In this document: piece after piece, positions 24,896 through 34,827 of the stretch
Layout of the letters: every line of letters begins with the position of its first letter
Position numbering within the stretch: the first letter of the stretch is position 1
Assembly (NCBI RefSeq): GCF_030649675.1
Contig: NZ_JAUTDR010000016.1
Span: 1 to 64,000, forward strand
Source: Haliea sp. E1-2-M8
Lineage (GTDB): Bacteria; Pseudomonadota; Gammaproteobacteria; Pseudomonadales; Halieaceae
Length of the DNA stretch: 64,000 nt
Direction: 5' to 3'
Position numbers and translations under genes: made by a program
Notes under the pieces: model-generated
Database searches by the model: none
What the model was told of the DNA's origin: nothing
The model's input: the letters and a program-made list of their open reading frames with translations, nothing else

Positions 24896-26801
24896 ACGCC
24901 ATGCCCGAGTGGCCATAGTCAGCGCTGATTCTGAATTTGCCGCAGGCCTGGTGGCCGAGCTCAATCGCTGTGCCGCGGGAGAACAGCGTGCCCCCCAGCA
25001 CTGTGAACTGCAGTTTGTGCACGCCCGCGACAGCGCGGAAGCGCGACGCCTCGCCAGCGAGGATGGGATCCTGCAGGCACTGGTGTTTGACGCATCCACC
25101 CTGGCGGAGGCCGGGCAGGCCATTGCCGGCGTGGCGCAGCTGCGCCCGGAGCTGGACCTGTACCTGATGCCGGAGCCGGGTACGGATTACGGCCAGTTGC
25201 AGGTGGAACTGCTGGACCGCCTGGACAGCAAGCCGGCACATCTATACCGGCAGGTGAGGACCGCGATCCAGCGTCGCGCCCGCACACCCTTCGCCGACAC
25301 TCTGCGCGACTACGTCTACAGCGCCAAGGATGCCTGGCACACGCCCGGGCACTCCGGTGGCGACAGCCTGCGCGACAGCCCCTGGGTCAGCGACTTCTAC
25401 CAGATGATGGGCGAGCATATTTTCAATACCGATCTGTCGGTTTCCGTGCAATCGCTGGACTCGCTGCTGGAGCCGCACAGCGTGATCCAGGAAGCGCAGG
25501 AACTGGCGGCCCAGGCGTTCGGTGCGCGCCATACCTTTTTCGTCACCAACGGCACCTCCACTGCCAACAAGGTGATCATGCAGCAGCTGCTGGGGGCCGG
25601 CGGCAAGGTCATCCTCGACCAGGCCTGTCACAAGTCGGTACACCACGCGGTGGTGCTGTTTGGCGCCGAACCGGTGTATCTGGCGGCGTCACTGAATCCG
25701 CGCTTCGGCTTCTACGGCCCGGTACCCGTGCAGCGGGTGCTGGCGGCGATTGATACGCATCCCGACGCCCGTCTGCTGGTGCTCACCAGCTGTACCTACG
25801 ACGGTTTCCGGTACGACCTGGCGCCGATCATCGCCCACGCCCACGCCGCGGGGATCAAGGTCCTGGTGGACGAGGCCTGGTACGCCCACGGCCGCTTCCA
25901 CCCGGAACTGCGTCCCTGTGCGCTGGACTGTGGCGCGGATTACGTCACCCAGAGTACGCACAAGATGCTGTCGGCGTTTTCCCAGGCCAGCATGATCCAT
26001 GTCTCCGACCCGGACTTCGACGAGCACCGGTTTCGCGAAAACCTCAACATGCACACCTCGACCAGCCCCCAGTACGCGATGATTGCCAGCCTGGACGTGG
26101 CCCGCAAGCAGATGAGCATGGAGGGTTTTGCCCGGCTCCAGGCCTGCTTCGACATCGCGGCCCAGCTGCGCCAGGGCATCAATGGCACGGGCGTGTTCCG
26201 GGTGCTGGAGTTGGCGGATATGCTGCCGGAGGAGCTGGCCGACGACGGTATTCGCCTGGATCCCTGCAAACTGAGTGTGGACGTGTCCGCCTCCGGTTAC
26301 TCGGCCCGCCAGCTGCAGCTCGCGCTGTTCGAGGACCACGGTATCCAGATCGAGAAGGTCACCCACAATACCCTCAGTATTCTGGTGACGCTGGGGGCGA
26401 CCGACAGCAAGGTGTTACGCCTGCTCAACGCCCTCAATAAACTGGCCCAGAAGGCACCTGCCAGCAAGGGCGTCGCCAGCCCGCGCCGCAGCGTGACCCC
26501 GTTGCCGGCCCTGAGTGACTTTGCCTGTCTGCCGCGGGATGCCTATTTCGGCCCGTCGCGGCTGGTGCCGCTCAACGCCAGCGATCGCGGGATCAACGAA
26601 GCTCTGATTGGGGCGGTCATCGCCGACCAGATTGTGCCCTATCCGCCGGGTATTCCGGTACTGGTGCCCGGCCAGTTGATCACCCGGGACATCGCTCATT
26701 TCCTGTATGACCTGCACCACGGCAATACCGGCATCGAGATTCACGGCCTGCTCGAGGAGGGGGAAGAACCCTGCCTGCGGGTACTTGAGGGGCTGGCCTG
26801 A
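24888..26801 (+). CDS. Orn/Lys/Arg decarboxylase, fold type I PLP
   Basis: A 637-residue PLP enzyme of the Orn/Lys/Arg decarboxylase family. An N-terminal wing domain (about 1-130, response-regulator-like) precedes the PLP domain: FFVTNGTSTANKVIMQQLLG, HKSVHHAVVLFGAEP, VDEAWYAHGRFHPEL (Asp binding the pyridine) and STHKMLSAFSQASMIH, with Lys359 as the Schiff-base lysine. The C-terminal domain ends in the decameric family's PYPPGIPVLVPGQL motif. It should decarboxylate a basic amino acid to a polyamine precursor or acid-stress amine; which one cannot be decided from the sequence. ATG 24888 lies inside the PlsC gene. Confidence 0.9.
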   Translation: MRERHARVAIVSADSEFAAGLVAELNRCAAGEQRAPQHCELQFVHARDSAEARRLASEDGILQALVFDASTLAEAGQAIAGVAQLRPELDLYLMPEPGTDYGQLQVELLDRLDSKPAHLYRQVRTAIQRRARTPFADTLRDYVYSAKDAWHTPGHSGGDSLRDSPWVSDFYQMMGEHIFNTDLSVSVQSLDSLLEPHSVIQEAQELAAQAFGARHTFFVTNGTSTANKVIMQQLLGAGGKVILDQACHKSVHHAVVLFGAEPVYLAASLNPRFGFYGPVPVQRVLAAIDTHPDARLLVLTSCTYDGFRYDLAPIIAHAHAAGIKVLVDEAWYAHGRFHPELRPCALDCGADYVTQSTHKMLSAFSQASMIHVSDPDFDEHRFRENLNMHTSTSPQYAMIASLDVARKQMSMEGFARLQACFDIAAQLRQGINGTGVFRVLELADMLPEELADDGIRLDPCKLSVDVSASGYSARQLQLALFEDHGIQIEKVTHNTLSILVTLGATDSKVLRLLNALNKLAQKAPASKGVASPRRSVTPLPALSDFACLPRDAYFGPSRLVPLNASDRGINEALIGAVIADQIVPYPPGIPVLVPGQLITRDIAHFLYDLHHGNTGIEIHGLLEEGEEPCLRVLEGLA

Positions 26802-26849
26802 CAACGGCGCATGGTCTAGGCTATGCGTTTTCGCGCGCAAGGAGACAGT

Positions 26850-27569
26850 ATGGCTATCCAGACACGAAAGATCGCTTACCAGCACGCAGGGCTGGACTAT
26901 GAGGGGCTGCTGGCCTGGGACGATGCGGCCAGCGAGCAGCGTCCCGGGGTCGCGGTGGCGCATACCTGGGCCGGGCGCAGCGAGTTCGAAGAGGGCAAGG
27001 CCATGGAGCTGGCCGAGCACGGCTATGTCGGCTTCGCCCTGGATGTGTTCGGCAAGGGCGTGCGCGGCGAGGGGACTGAGCAATGCCAGGACCTGATCGC
27101 ACCGCTGTTGGCCGACCGGGTCCTGCTGCAGGACCTGGTGACGCTGGCGGTCAGTGTCATGAGCGAACAGGCAGAGGTGGACTCCACCCGTGTCGCCGCG
27201 ATGGGCTATTGCTTCGGCGGCCTGACCGTACTGGACCTGGCGCGCACCGGCGCCGATGTGCGTGGCGTAGTCAGCTTCCACGGGCTGTTCAACGCGCCCG
27301 ACAACACCGCCGGCACGCAGATCAAGGCCAAAGTGCTGTGCCTGCACGGCTACGACGACCCGATGGCCACGCCGGAAAACCTGCAGCAGCTGGCGCAGGA
27401 GCTGAGCACCGCCGGCGCTGACTGGCAGGTGCACGCCTATGGCAACACCATGCACGCCTTTACCAATCCGCAGGCCAATGACCCCGGTTTCGGTGCCGTC
27501 TACAGCGCCGCCGCAGATCGCCGCTCCAGCCGGGCGCTGTACAACTTCCTCGAAGAAGTACTGGTCTGA
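26850..27569 (+). CDS. Dienelactone hydrolase family protein
   Basis: A 239-residue alpha/beta hydrolase of the DLH family. The nucleophile elbow is MGYCFGGLTVLD with Cys121, the catalytic acid region is LHGYDDPMATPE and the His lies in NTMHAFTNPQA. DLH proteins hydrolyse dienelactones in chloroaromatic breakdown, but many are general esterases. AAGGAG lies upstream of ATG 26850. It is followed five bases later by the maleylacetoacetate isomerase gene, so an aromatic-ring or ester catabolic pair is plausible. Confidence 0.88.
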   Translation: MAIQTRKIAYQHAGLDYEGLLAWDDAASEQRPGVAVAHTWAGRSEFEEGKAMELAEHGYVGFALDVFGKGVRGEGTEQCQDLIAPLLADRVLLQDLVTLAVSVMSEQAEVDSTRVAAMGYCFGGLTVLDLARTGADVRGVVSFHGLFNAPDNTAGTQIKAKVLCLHGYDDPMATPENLQQLAQELSTAGADWQVHAYGNTMHAFTNPQANDPGFGAVYSAAADRRSSRALYNFLEEVLV

Positions 27570-27574
27570 CTGCC

Positions 27575-28201
27575 GTGCAGCTCTATGACTACTTCCGCTC
27601 CTCCGCGGCCTTCCGGCTGCGGATCGCGCTCAACCTCAAGGGGCTGGGCTACGAATCCATAGCGGTCAACCTGGTTGCCAACGAACAGCGCGACGCGGGC
27701 TACCTGAAACTGAACCCCCTCGGCCTGGTGCCGGCGCTGGCAACCCCCGAGGGCGAACTGCTGACCCAGTCAGTCGCCATTCTCGAGTGGCTGGAAGAGG
27801 AGTATCCGGAGCCGCCACTTCTGCCCGCGGACGCACTCGGCCGGGCCCGGGTCCGGGCCATGGTGCAGACCATCGCCTGCGACATCCACCCGCTGAATAA
27901 CCTGCGGGTGCAGCGCTATCTGATGGACACGCTCGAGGTATCCGAGGAAGCCAAGCTGGCCTGGTACCACCACTGGATCGCGCTGGGCTTTGCGGCGCTG
28001 GAACAGCAGGTGGCGGGTGATCGCTACTGCCATGGTGACAGCCCCACCCTGGCCGATGCCTGCCTGCTGCCGCAGATGTTCAATGCCCGCCGCTTCCAGC
28101 AGGACCTCGAGCCCTATCCGCGGCTGCGGGCCATCGCCGCCCACCTGGAGCAACTCCCGGCCTTCGCCGCCGCCAGCCCGGAGGCGGTCGCCCCGGCCTG
28201 A
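27575..28201 (+). CDS. maiA: Maleylacetoacetate isomerase (zeta GST)
   Basis: A 208-residue zeta-class glutathione transferase. The N-terminal thioredoxin-like domain carries the zeta signature YDYFRSSAAFRLRIALNLKG (SSxxxRxRIAL) and NPLGLVPAL and TQSVAILEWLEE for glutathione binding; the C-terminal helical domain has ACDIHPLNNLRVQRYL and DSPTLADACLLPQ. It isomerises maleylacetoacetate to fumarylacetoacetate in tyrosine or homogentisate catabolism, although the partner genes (hmgA, fahA) are not in the window. The start is GTG 27575. It may instead act on other maleyl compounds. Confidence 0.88.
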   Translation: MQLYDYFRSSAAFRLRIALNLKGLGYESIAVNLVANEQRDAGYLKLNPLGLVPALATPEGELLTQSVAILEWLEEEYPEPPLLPADALGRARVRAMVQTIACDIHPLNNLRVQRYLMDTLEVSEEAKLAWYHHWIALGFAALEQQVAGDRYCHGDSPTLADACLLPQMFNARRFQQDLEPYPRLRAIAAHLEQLPAFAAASPEAVAPA

Positions 28202-28250
28202 AACCCTGATCTGAAAAAGCAGTCCCGCCCCTCTGAGCAAGTGAGCCGCA

Positions 28251-29762
28251 ATGTTTGACAGCCAGCCCATTCTGATCGCCCATGCCCAGCAAACCTGGCG
28301 CGATCGCGACGTCGCTCGCAGCCCCCTGGACGCTCTGGAGGCTGTTTCCCGCGCCGCTGTGGACAATGCCGATTGTGCCGGCCTGGCGCCGTGTATCGAC
28401 ACCGTGGCCACCATCCCGTTCCTGGCGACCCAGGTGCCAGATCTGGCCGGATTGATGCCGGCCCATCCCGGATCCGCGCTGTGCCAGCGCCTGGGATTGC
28501 AGGCACAGACCTTCAGTACCGATGTCGGCGGCAATACCCCGCAGCTGATGGTGAATTTCTTCGCCGACCGCCTGGTGGCCGGTACCTCGCGGGCGGTGCT
28601 GCTGACCGGCGGCGAGCTGTTCGCAACCCTGTTTGCAGCGCTGTCCTCGGGCCAGGATATCAGCCACTGGCAACAGCGCGGCGAGCAGCCCGCAATCCAG
28701 CTGGGTTCGCCGAAGGAGCCCTGCACCGAGCTGGAACGCGCCCACGGCATGTTCGAACCCATCAATACCTACCCCCTGTTCGAAAGTGCACTGTGTCACG
28801 CCCGGGGCTGGGATCGCGCCACCCACCTGCAGCGCCTGGGCCAGCTGGTGAGCGGCATGAGCGCGGTGGCGGCGCAGAACCCCCACGCCTGGCGCGGCGA
28901 TTTTCTTACCCCGGAACAGGTGCTCGACACGGGCGGGGGCAACCGCATGATTACCTGGCCCTACACCAAGGTCATGAACGCGGTGCTGGCGGTGGATATG
29001 GCGGCGGCTGTGATCATGACCACCGTGGGCGAGGCGCGACGGCTGGGCATCGACCCGGCGCGCTGGGTCTACCTGCGCGGTGGCGCGGAGGGCAACGATA
29101 TCTGGAACGTCAGCGAGCGGCCCACACTGCACCGGTCCCTCGCGCTGGCTGCCTCCGCTGACGCCGCCCTGCGGATGGCCGGCCTGTCGCTGGCCGCGCT
29201 GGACCGGTTTGACTTGTACAGCTGCTTTCCCTCGGCAGTGCAGGTCGCCTGCGACGCCATCGGCCTGGCGGCAGACGATCCGCGGGGGGTTACGGTCACC
29301 GGCGGCCTGACTCTGTTCGGTGGCCCGGGCAACAACTACTCGCTGCACGCCATTGCGGAGATGGTCGGGCAACTGCAGGCGGGCAACGGTCGCCACGGCA
29401 TGGTGACTGCCAACGGCAACTACCTCACCAAGCACGCGGTGGGAATCTACTCCCTCGATCCGGGGGCAACCCCCTGGCCGCTGGCGCGCCCGGACCTGCA
29501 GACAACGCTGGACGCAGCGCCACGGCTGCAGGTCGACGCCAACGCCAGCGGTACGGGCAGTATTGACGCCTGCGCCGTGGTCTTCGGCAAGGAAGGCCCC
29601 AACAGGGGGATCGTCCTCGGCCGCATGGGCGACGGCCGGCGCTTTATTGCCAACACGCCCCAGGGCGACGCCGCCGCGCTGGAGTCCCTGCTGGCGTCAG
29701 ACCCGGTAGGCGAGCAGGGCAGGGTAACCCCCGGCGACAAGGTGAACTGTTTTGAATTCTGA
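28251..29762 (+). CDS. Thiolase-like acetyl-CoA acetyltransferase homologue
   Basis: A 503-residue thiolase-superfamily protein of the PRK08257-like, SCP-x-related group. Thiolase-fold text is visible (RAVLLTGGELFATLFAALSS, VMNAVLAVDMAAAVIMTTVG, and GGLTLFGGPGNNYSLHAIAE), and a C-terminal extra domain (about 420-503, RGIVLGRMGDGRRFIANTPQ). Where classical thiolases have the catalytic Cys in CASGLEA, this protein reads VGGNTPQ without Cys, so standard Claisen chemistry is doubtful. It is the first gene of the cluster with the LvaABC-like genes; the next start overlaps its 3' end by 11 bases. Confidence 0.85.
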   Translation: MFDSQPILIAHAQQTWRDRDVARSPLDALEAVSRAAVDNADCAGLAPCIDTVATIPFLATQVPDLAGLMPAHPGSALCQRLGLQAQTFSTDVGGNTPQLMVNFFADRLVAGTSRAVLLTGGELFATLFAALSSGQDISHWQQRGEQPAIQLGSPKEPCTELERAHGMFEPINTYPLFESALCHARGWDRATHLQRLGQLVSGMSAVAAQNPHAWRGDFLTPEQVLDTGGGNRMITWPYTKVMNAVLAVDMAAAVIMTTVGEARRLGIDPARWVYLRGGAEGNDIWNVSERPTLHRSLALAASADAALRMAGLSLAALDRFDLYSCFPSAVQVACDAIGLAADDPRGVTVTGGLTLFGGPGNNYSLHAIAEMVGQLQAGNGRHGMVTANGNYLTKHAVGIYSLDPGATPWPLARPDLQTTLDAAPRLQVDANASGTGSIDACAVVFGKEGPNRGIVLGRMGDGRRFIANTPQGDAAALESLLASDPVGEQGRVTPGDKVNCFEF

Positions 29763-30783
29763 ACCAGCAGGCAGCGGTGAGTCCGCGGTCAGCGCCACCA
29801 CTCTGGCAGCGGCGCTCAGCGCCAATGGTGCCAGTGGCGCCGAGAGTATCACCGGGCTCAGGCGCCTCTCCGGCGGCGCCAACATGGAAACCTGGGCTTT
29901 CGACCTCGAGAACGCTGGCAGCAGCAGGCCCCTGATACTGCGCCGCTCGCCGCTCGGGTCTGCTGTGGCAGAACCTGATTCCCCACTGTCGCAACTGCCC
30001 CTGACCGCAGAGGCGGCACTGCTGCCGCTGGCGGCGGAGCAGGGCGTGCCGGTGCCCTCGGTACTGCGCGTGCTGGCGCCGGATGAGCCGCTGGGGCCGG
30101 GCTACATCATGAGCCGGGAGCGGGGCGAGGCGTTGCCCGGGCGTATCCTCGCGGATGATCGCTACAGCAGCGCGCGCAGGCACCTCGCCCGGCAGTGTGG
30201 CGAAACCCTGGCACGAATCCATCGGGTCAGCCCGGCACAGCTGCCAACCGAGGTTCCCAACCAAACCCTGCAGCAGCGGCTGGCACAGCAGCAGGCTCTG
30301 CTGGATCGCTATGGCAACGACTCGCCGGTACACCAGCTGGCGCTGAACTGGCTTGCCGACAATGCGCCGGCGCCCAGTCGCCACTGTCTGCTGCACGGCG
30401 ATTTTCGCAACGGCAACCTGCTGGTGGATGAGCAGGGCCTGGTGGCCGTGCTGGACTGGGAGCTGGCCCACTGTGGCGACCCGGCGGAGGACCTGGGCTA
30501 TCTCTGTGGCAATGTCTGGCGTTTTGGTCGCGCCGACAAGCCGGTGGGCGGCTTTGGCGAGTATCGGGACCTGCTCGCGGGCTATCACGCAGTGGCAGGC
30601 TGGGCGCCGGACATGGCGACCCTGCGCTACTGGGAGGTTTTCTGTGCCCTGGGCTGGGGCCTGGTGTGTCTGACAATGATTGATCTTTACCGCAGCGGTG
30701 CCGATCCGACCCTGGAGCGCGCGGCGGTTGGCCGCCGGGTTTCCGAGTCGGAGATGGACCTGCTGCTGTTGCTGGAGGAGTGA
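29752..30783 (+). CDS. APH-type kinase, LvaA/ACAD10-like
   Basis: A 343-residue aminoglycoside-phosphotransferase-fold kinase. It shows the glycine loop region LSGGANMETWAFDL, the catalytic loop CLLHGDFRNGNLLVDEQG (HGDxxxxN) and the metal site AVLDWELAHCGDPAEDLGYL. This is the kinase type found in ACAD10/11 and in LvaA, which phosphorylates the 4-hydroxyl of 4-hydroxyacyl-CoA. The start is TTG 29752, overlapping the preceding thiolase-like gene, with AAGGTG upstream. The following DUF6285 and ACAD genes reproduce the lvaA-lvaB-lvaC order. Confidence 0.88.
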   Translation: MNSEPAGSGESAVSATTLAAALSANGASGAESITGLRRLSGGANMETWAFDLENAGSSRPLILRRSPLGSAVAEPDSPLSQLPLTAEAALLPLAAEQGVPVPSVLRVLAPDEPLGPGYIMSRERGEALPGRILADDRYSSARRHLARQCGETLARIHRVSPAQLPTEVPNQTLQQRLAQQQALLDRYGNDSPVHQLALNWLADNAPAPSRHCLLHGDFRNGNLLVDEQGLVAVLDWELAHCGDPAEDLGYLCGNVWRFGRADKPVGGFGEYRDLLAGYHAVAGWAPDMATLRYWEVFCALGWGLVCLTMIDLYRSGADPTLERAAVGRRVSESEMDLLLLLEE

Positions 30784-30786
30784 GCC

Positions 30787-31200
30787 GTGAGCCAGACCGA
30801 CCCGACTGAATTGCTGGCGGCGGTACAGGCCTTCCTGCGCCAGCAGGTACTGCCGCAGCTGGAGGGCTTCGACGCCTACACCACTCGCGTCGCCGCCAAC
30901 AGCCTTTCCATTGTCAGCCGCGAACTGCGCGGCCGGGATGCCATCAGCGTGTTGGATGCGGCAGCCGGGGCGCGCTGGCTGCAAGACGGCAGCAGCGACA
31001 ATCCGGCCCGCGCTATCAGCCTCGCCCTGCGGGAGCGCAGCCTGGCACCGGACGCCGACCTGCAGGCCTGGCTGCGGGAACGCACCCTGCGCCAGATGGC
31101 CATCGACAACCCGCGCTATTCCGGCTTCCGCCTGGGCTGCGAGCGCTGGCCCGAGCTGGCGGCTGCTGCGGGCTTGAGCGCCCCGGAGGCAAAACGATGA
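30787..31200 (+). CDS. DUF6285 protein, LvaB-like
   Basis: A 137-residue mainly helical protein starting with GTG four bases after the kinase stop. Text such as LLAAVQAFLRQQVLPQLEGF, YTTRVAANSLSIVSRELR and LRQMAIDNPRYSGFR matches DUF6285, the small partner that accompanies APH-type kinases. In the levulinate pathway LvaB is needed together with LvaA for kinase activity. The ATGA overlap with the next gene (31197-31200) points to a stoichiometric complex. Confidence 0.82.
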   Translation: MSQTDPTELLAAVQAFLRQQVLPQLEGFDAYTTRVAANSLSIVSRELRGRDAISVLDAAAGARWLQDGSSDNPARAISLALRERSLAPDADLQAWLRERTLRQMAIDNPRYSGFRLGCERWPELAAAAGLSAPEAKR

Positions 31201-32468
31201 GCGGCCTGATCCCCGCACATATCGGCGAATTGCTCGAACGCCTCGACGCCTTTATCGAAGCAGAGCTGCAACCCCTGGAAGCGGCCGGCGACAACCGGCG
31301 CTTCTTTGACCATCGGCGCGAGTACGCGCGCACGGACTGGGAGCGGGAAGGTTTGCCCCACGCGGACTGGGAGGCGCTGCTGGGGCAGGCCCGGGCCCTG
31401 GCCCGCGAGGCGGGCTTCCTCGGTTTCGCGCTGCCCGCAGAATACGGCGGCGGCGACGCCAGCAACCTCGACATGGCGGTGGTCCGGGAGCACCTGGCAG
31501 CGAAGGGCATCGGCCTGCACTGCGACCTGCAGAACGAGCACAGCATCGTCGGCAATTTTCCCACCACCCTGGCCTTTCGCGACTTTGGCAGCCAGCAACA
31601 GCGCGATGCGTTCATCCCGGGCAGTATCGAGGGCAGTATCGGCGTCGCCTTCGGCCTGACCGAACCCGAACACGGTTCCGATGCGACCTGGCTGGAAACC
31701 ACTGCGGTGGCGGAATCCCGGGAGGGAGTGGCTGGCTGGCGCCTGAATGGCACCAAGATGTGGACCACCGGCATGCACCACGCGACCCATGTGCTGGTAT
31801 TTGCCCGCAGCGATGGCAAGCAGGGCAGCGCCCGCGGCATCACCTGTTTTGTGGTGCCCAACCCAAGCGAAGGCCTGCGCATCGAGGAGTGGCTGTGGAC
31901 CTTCAACATGCCGACCGATCACCCCAGGGTGGCGGTGGACAATGTCTGGGTGCCGGACTCGGCAATCCTCGGCGAACCGGGCCTGGGCTTGGCGGTGGCG
32001 CAGCACTTCGTGCACGAGAATCGCATCCGCCAGGCCGCGTCCAGCCTCGGTACCGCGCGCTACTGCATTGCCGAATCCGTTGCCTACGCCCGCGAGCGGC
32101 ACACCTTTGGCAAACCACTGGCGGGCAACCAGGCGATCCAGTTCCGCCTCGCCGAGCTGCATGCGGACTACGAACTGGTCAAGGCCCTGACCTTCCAGGT
32201 GGCGGGGGAAATGGACCAGATATCGAAGCGGGAGGTGGCGGAGCGGCTGTCGGACAAGGTGGCAATCTGTAACTACCGGGCCAACAAGCTGGCCTGCGAC
32301 GCCGCCGACGCCGCCATTCAGGTGCACGGGGCCATGGGCTATTCACGCCACAAGCAGTTCGAGCACCATTATCGGCACCATCGCCGCTACCGCATTACCG
32401 AGGGTTCCGACGAGATACAGCTGCGCAAGATCGCCGGCCATTTGTTCGGCTTTATCGGCACGCGCTAG
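31197..32468 (+). CDS. Acyl-CoA dehydrogenase, LvaC/ACAD11-like
   Basis: A 423-residue ACAD. Family markers: [64 protein letters not shown]-like [20 protein letters not shown], and the C-terminal [20 protein letters not shown]. The HxxxNxHS-like stretch [14 protein letters not shown] is unusual. By position after an APH kinase and DUF6285 it corresponds to LvaC, which turns phosphorylated 4-hydroxyacyl-CoA into an enoyl/3-hydroxyacyl-CoA that beta-oxidation can use. It could alternatively be an ordinary ACAD. Its stop overlaps the convergent threonine aldolase gene by four bases. Confidence 0.88.
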   Translation: MSGLIPAHIGELLERLDAFIEAELQPLEAAGDNRRFFDHRREYARTDWEREGLPHADWEALLGQARALAREAGFLGFALPAEYGGGDASNLDMAVVREHLAAKGIGLHCDLQNEHSIVGNFPTTLAFRDFGSQQQRDAFIPGSIEGSIGVAFGLTEPEHGSDATWLETTAVAESREGVAGWRLNGTKMWTTGMHHATHVLVFARSDGKQGSARGITCFVVPNPSEGLRIEEWLWTFNMPTDHPRVAVDNVWVPDSAILGEPGLGLAVAQHFVHENRIRQAASSLGTARYCIAESVAYARERHTFGKPLAGNQAIQFRLAELHADYELVKALTFQVAGEMDQISKREVAERLSDKVAICNYRANKLACDAADAAIQVHGAMGYSRHKQFEHHYRHHRRYRITEGSDEIQLRKIAGHLFGFIGTR

Positions 32469-33478
32469 CCAAGCGCCCGCGCCGTGGCCCCGATGACGCG
32501 GTCAATGGCGGCGGCCGACACGTCCAGGTGCGTGACCAGGCGGATCTTCCTGCCCCCGGCTATCAGGATGCCAGCGGCCTTCAGCTGGGCCTGTAGTTCC
32601 AGCCCCTGTTCCGCTGAGCCCAGGTCGACATAAACCATATTGGTATTCACCACGCAGCCGGCAACGCCCGGCAGCCCGCGCACGCCTTCGTACAGCCGCA
32701 GCGCATTGGCGTGGTCCTCCGCCAGCCGCTCGACGTGGTGGTCCAGGGCATGGTCGATTGCCGCGGCAAAGATGCCGGCCTGGCGCATGCCGCCCCCGAC
32801 CATCTTGCGCCAGCGTCTGGCGTCGCGGATAAACGCGCTCGATCCCACCAGCACCGAGCCCAGCGGTGCGCCCAACCCCTTGGAGCAGCACAGGCTGACA
32901 CTGTCGGCGTTGGCGGCTAGCTGCACCAGGCTCCTGCCGCTGGCGACTGCGGCATTGAACAGGCGGGCGCCGTCCAGGTGCACACGCAGGCCGTGGCGGT
33001 CCGCGAGCGCCCGCACCTGGGCCTGATACCCATCGGGCATCACCCGCCCGCCGTGGGTGTTCTCCATCGCGAGCAGCCGTGAGCGGGCGAAGTGCACATC
33101 GTCAGCCTTGATCGCCGCCTCGATATCTTCCAGGGCGAGGGTGCCATCGGCCTGTACCGGCAGCGGCTGGGGCTGGATGCTGCCCAGCACAGCGGCGCCG
33201 CCGGCCTCGTAAAAATAGGTGTGGTAGTGCTGGCCCACGATGTACTCGTCACCGCGCTGACAGTGGCTCAGCAGGGCGACCAGGTTGCTCTGGGTGCCGG
33301 TGGGCAGCAGCAGCGCCGCTTCCTTGCCGGCCAGGGCGGCCATCCGCGCCTCCAGGGCATTGACACTGGGGTCGTCGCCGAACACATCGTCGCCCACGGG
33401 CGCCGCCGCCATCGCCGCGCGCATCGCGGAGGTAGGCCGGGTCACGGTGTCGCTGCGCAGATCTATGCTGGTATCCAT
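32465..33478 (-). CDS. ltaE: Low-specificity L-threonine aldolase
   Basis: A 337-residue PLP enzyme cleaving L-threonine or allo-threonine to glycine and acetaldehyde. Marks: [20 protein letters not shown] and [20 protein letters not shown] at the N-terminus, [29 protein letters not shown] (Asp binding PLP) and [19 protein letters not shown] with the Schiff-base Lys. The length is typical. It is a single gene on the minus strand between two plus-strand beta-oxidation units and divergent from the thiolase at 33604. Confidence 0.94.
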   Translation of the reverse strand: MDTSIDLRSDTVTRPTSAMRAAMAAAPVGDDVFGDDPSVNALEARMAALAGKEAALLLPTGTQSNLVALLSHCQRGDEYIVGQHYHTYFYEAGGAAVLGSIQPQPLPVQADGTLALEDIEAAIKADDVHFARSRLLAMENTHGGRVMPDGYQAQVRALADRHGLRVHLDGARLFNAAVASGRSLVQLAANADSVSLCCSKGLGAPLGSVLVGSSAFIRDARRWRKMVGGGMRQAGIFAAAIDHALDHHVERLAEDHANALRLYEGVRGLPGVAGCVVNTNMVYVDLGSAEQGLELQAQLKAAGILIAGGRKIRLVTHLDVSAAAIDRVIGATARALG

Positions 33479-33603
33479 GGGGTTCCTTTTGCTCCGGTGT
33501 CACTTTCGGTCAATTTTTTTGCCAGCTGGCATCATTGCCTTCAGCGGCGGCAGCTTACACTATGCGTGCTCATTTTTTGTCTCAATCAGTCATGAGGACC
33601 CCT

Positions 33604-34812
<1,209 letters not shown>

Positions 34813-34827
34813 AGGAATCAAGTGACA

